Positions 63,455-64,000 of a DNA stretch of 64,000 bases are shown here, in pieces. The stretch spans positions 1 through 64,000 of the forward strand of contig LVAJ01000021.1 of the NCBI GenBank assembly GCA_001603005.1, given 5' to 3'. This DNA is from Clostridiales bacterium Firm_04 (GTDB lineage: Bacteria > Bacillota > Clostridia > Oscillospirales > Ruminococcaceae). Position 1 is the stretch's first letter, and each line of letters starts with the position of its first letter. Both the position numbers and the translations under genes were made by a program. Under the pieces are notes generated by a model. The model saw only the letters and a program-made list of their open reading frames with translations. It had not been told where the DNA came from and searched no databases.

Positions 63455-64000
63455 ATGACCGGATTTGTTCAGGCTGTTCTGCTGATTCTCGGGCTTTGCG
63501 GCATGATGGGCTCTGTCATATGGATCATCCGCCGCGGCAACAACAACCGCCTGACAAGGCTGTTCATCAGCTGTCAGTTTTCGATTGTACTCTGGCTGAT
63601 CTCCGAGCTGCTCATTCTGTTTTCCGTCACAAAGCAGCAGTACTGGATCAGCTATTGCATCGGCAATGTCGGCATCAGCTGTTTTGCGCCGCTCTGGCTG
63701 ATGCTTTCCTCTGTGTATACGGGATCCGGAAAGCGCGTGCACAAGCTCATGAATTTTCTGCCGCTGTTTGCGCTTGCCGCGGTGACCGTCGTGCTGACCA
63801 ATCCGCTGCATCATCTTTACTACGCGGTGTTTGAGGCGGGATCTGTGCGCTACGGACCGCTGTTTTATGCGTTTCAGGTGCTCTACTATATCCTGATCCT
63901 GACCGGCATCTCGATCATCTGTTTCAAGCACCGGCGGGATTCCGCGATGATCTCCAAGCAGTCCGTGCTGCTGATCCTGTCTGCGGCGATCCCGCTCGCG
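63455..64000 (+). CDS. Membrane sensor with N-terminal 7TM domain (partial, runs off the window)
   Basis: The 182 visible codons stay open to the window edge and encode several membrane helices with the motif TNPLHHLYY, typical of the 7TM sensing region (histidine kinase 7TM type) found before histidine kinase, GGDEF or PAS domains. The output domain lies outside the window. AAAGGAGGTG site 6 bp before the ATG. Confidence 0.7.
   Translation, partial: MTGFVQAVLLILGLCGMMGSVIWIIRRGNNNRLTRLFISCQFSIVLWLISELLILFSVTKQQYWISYCIGNVGISCFAPLWLMLSSVYTGSGKRVHKLMNFLPLFALAAVTVVLTNPLHHLYYAVFEAGSVRYGPLFYAFQVLYYILILTGISIICFKHRRDSAMISKQSVLLILSAAIPLA

Overview
The window looks like chromosomal DNA of a fibre-degrading, Gram-positive Ruminococcus-type member of the Bacillota (Oscillospiraceae). 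The grounds are a secreted GH9 cellulase, a GH5 cellulase and a CotH-like protein that all end in type I dockerins, a Spo0A-type DNA-binding domain, AbrB-type regulators, LPxTG-like pilins with a class B sortase, strong AGGAGG ribosome binding sites and many TTGNNN-17-TATAAT promoters. No rRNA, tRNA or CRISPR array was seen.

Left part (1-14,300). A secreted amidase-fold protein is followed by a membrane protein plus MacB/FtsX-type ABC transporter operon. Next comes a two-component system whose kinase and regulator are divergent, separated by 2.5 copies of a 117-bp tandem repeat and surrounded by three lipoprotein genes. All four promoters at this locus (kinase plus three lipoproteins) carry the same 18-bp palindrome, ATTACAAATTTGTAAT-like, exactly 26 bp upstream of the -10 box, so this is a compact self-contained regulon. 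Two twin 58-residue AbrB-like regulators, a coiled-coil HTH protein, an orphan Spo0A C-terminal domain and a frameshifted IS66 remnant follow.

Centre (14,300-43,700). A sulfur-transfer/tRNA-modification operon (TtcA-like, cysteine desulfurase, TcdA, small ORF) precedes a short structured transcript. Then come two gamma-glutamylcysteine-ligase-type enzymes with an EgtC-like class II amidotransferase, a five-gene ABC transporter operon behind a small secreted peptide that may be a bacteriocin, and the three dockerin proteins. TetR and FeoAB, a fused Gfo/Idh/MocA-aldo/keto reductase, and a giant leucine-rich-repeat surface protein followed by a 32-residue peptide complete this part.

Right part (43,900-64,000). 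An eight-gene leftward operon combines phosphonate biosynthesis (a three-domain nucleotidyltransferase/cytidylyltransferase/PEP mutase, phosphonopyruvate decarboxylase, Fe-type alcohol dehydrogenase) with lipid enzymes (PlsC acyltransferase, acyl-CoA synthetase, CDP-alcohol phosphatidyltransferase), a B12-type radical SAM protein and a papain-fold protein. The simplest reading is a pathway for a hydroxyethylphosphonate-type phosphonolipid; this is the strongest candidate for an undescribed system. It is followed by a sortase-assembled pilus locus: a signal-peptidase-like chaperone lacking its catalytic dyad, a major pilin, a class B sortase, a minor pilin and a 1,933-residue tip adhesin. The window ends inside a 7TM sensor gene whose promoter lies in a dispersed repeat shared with the CotH gene.
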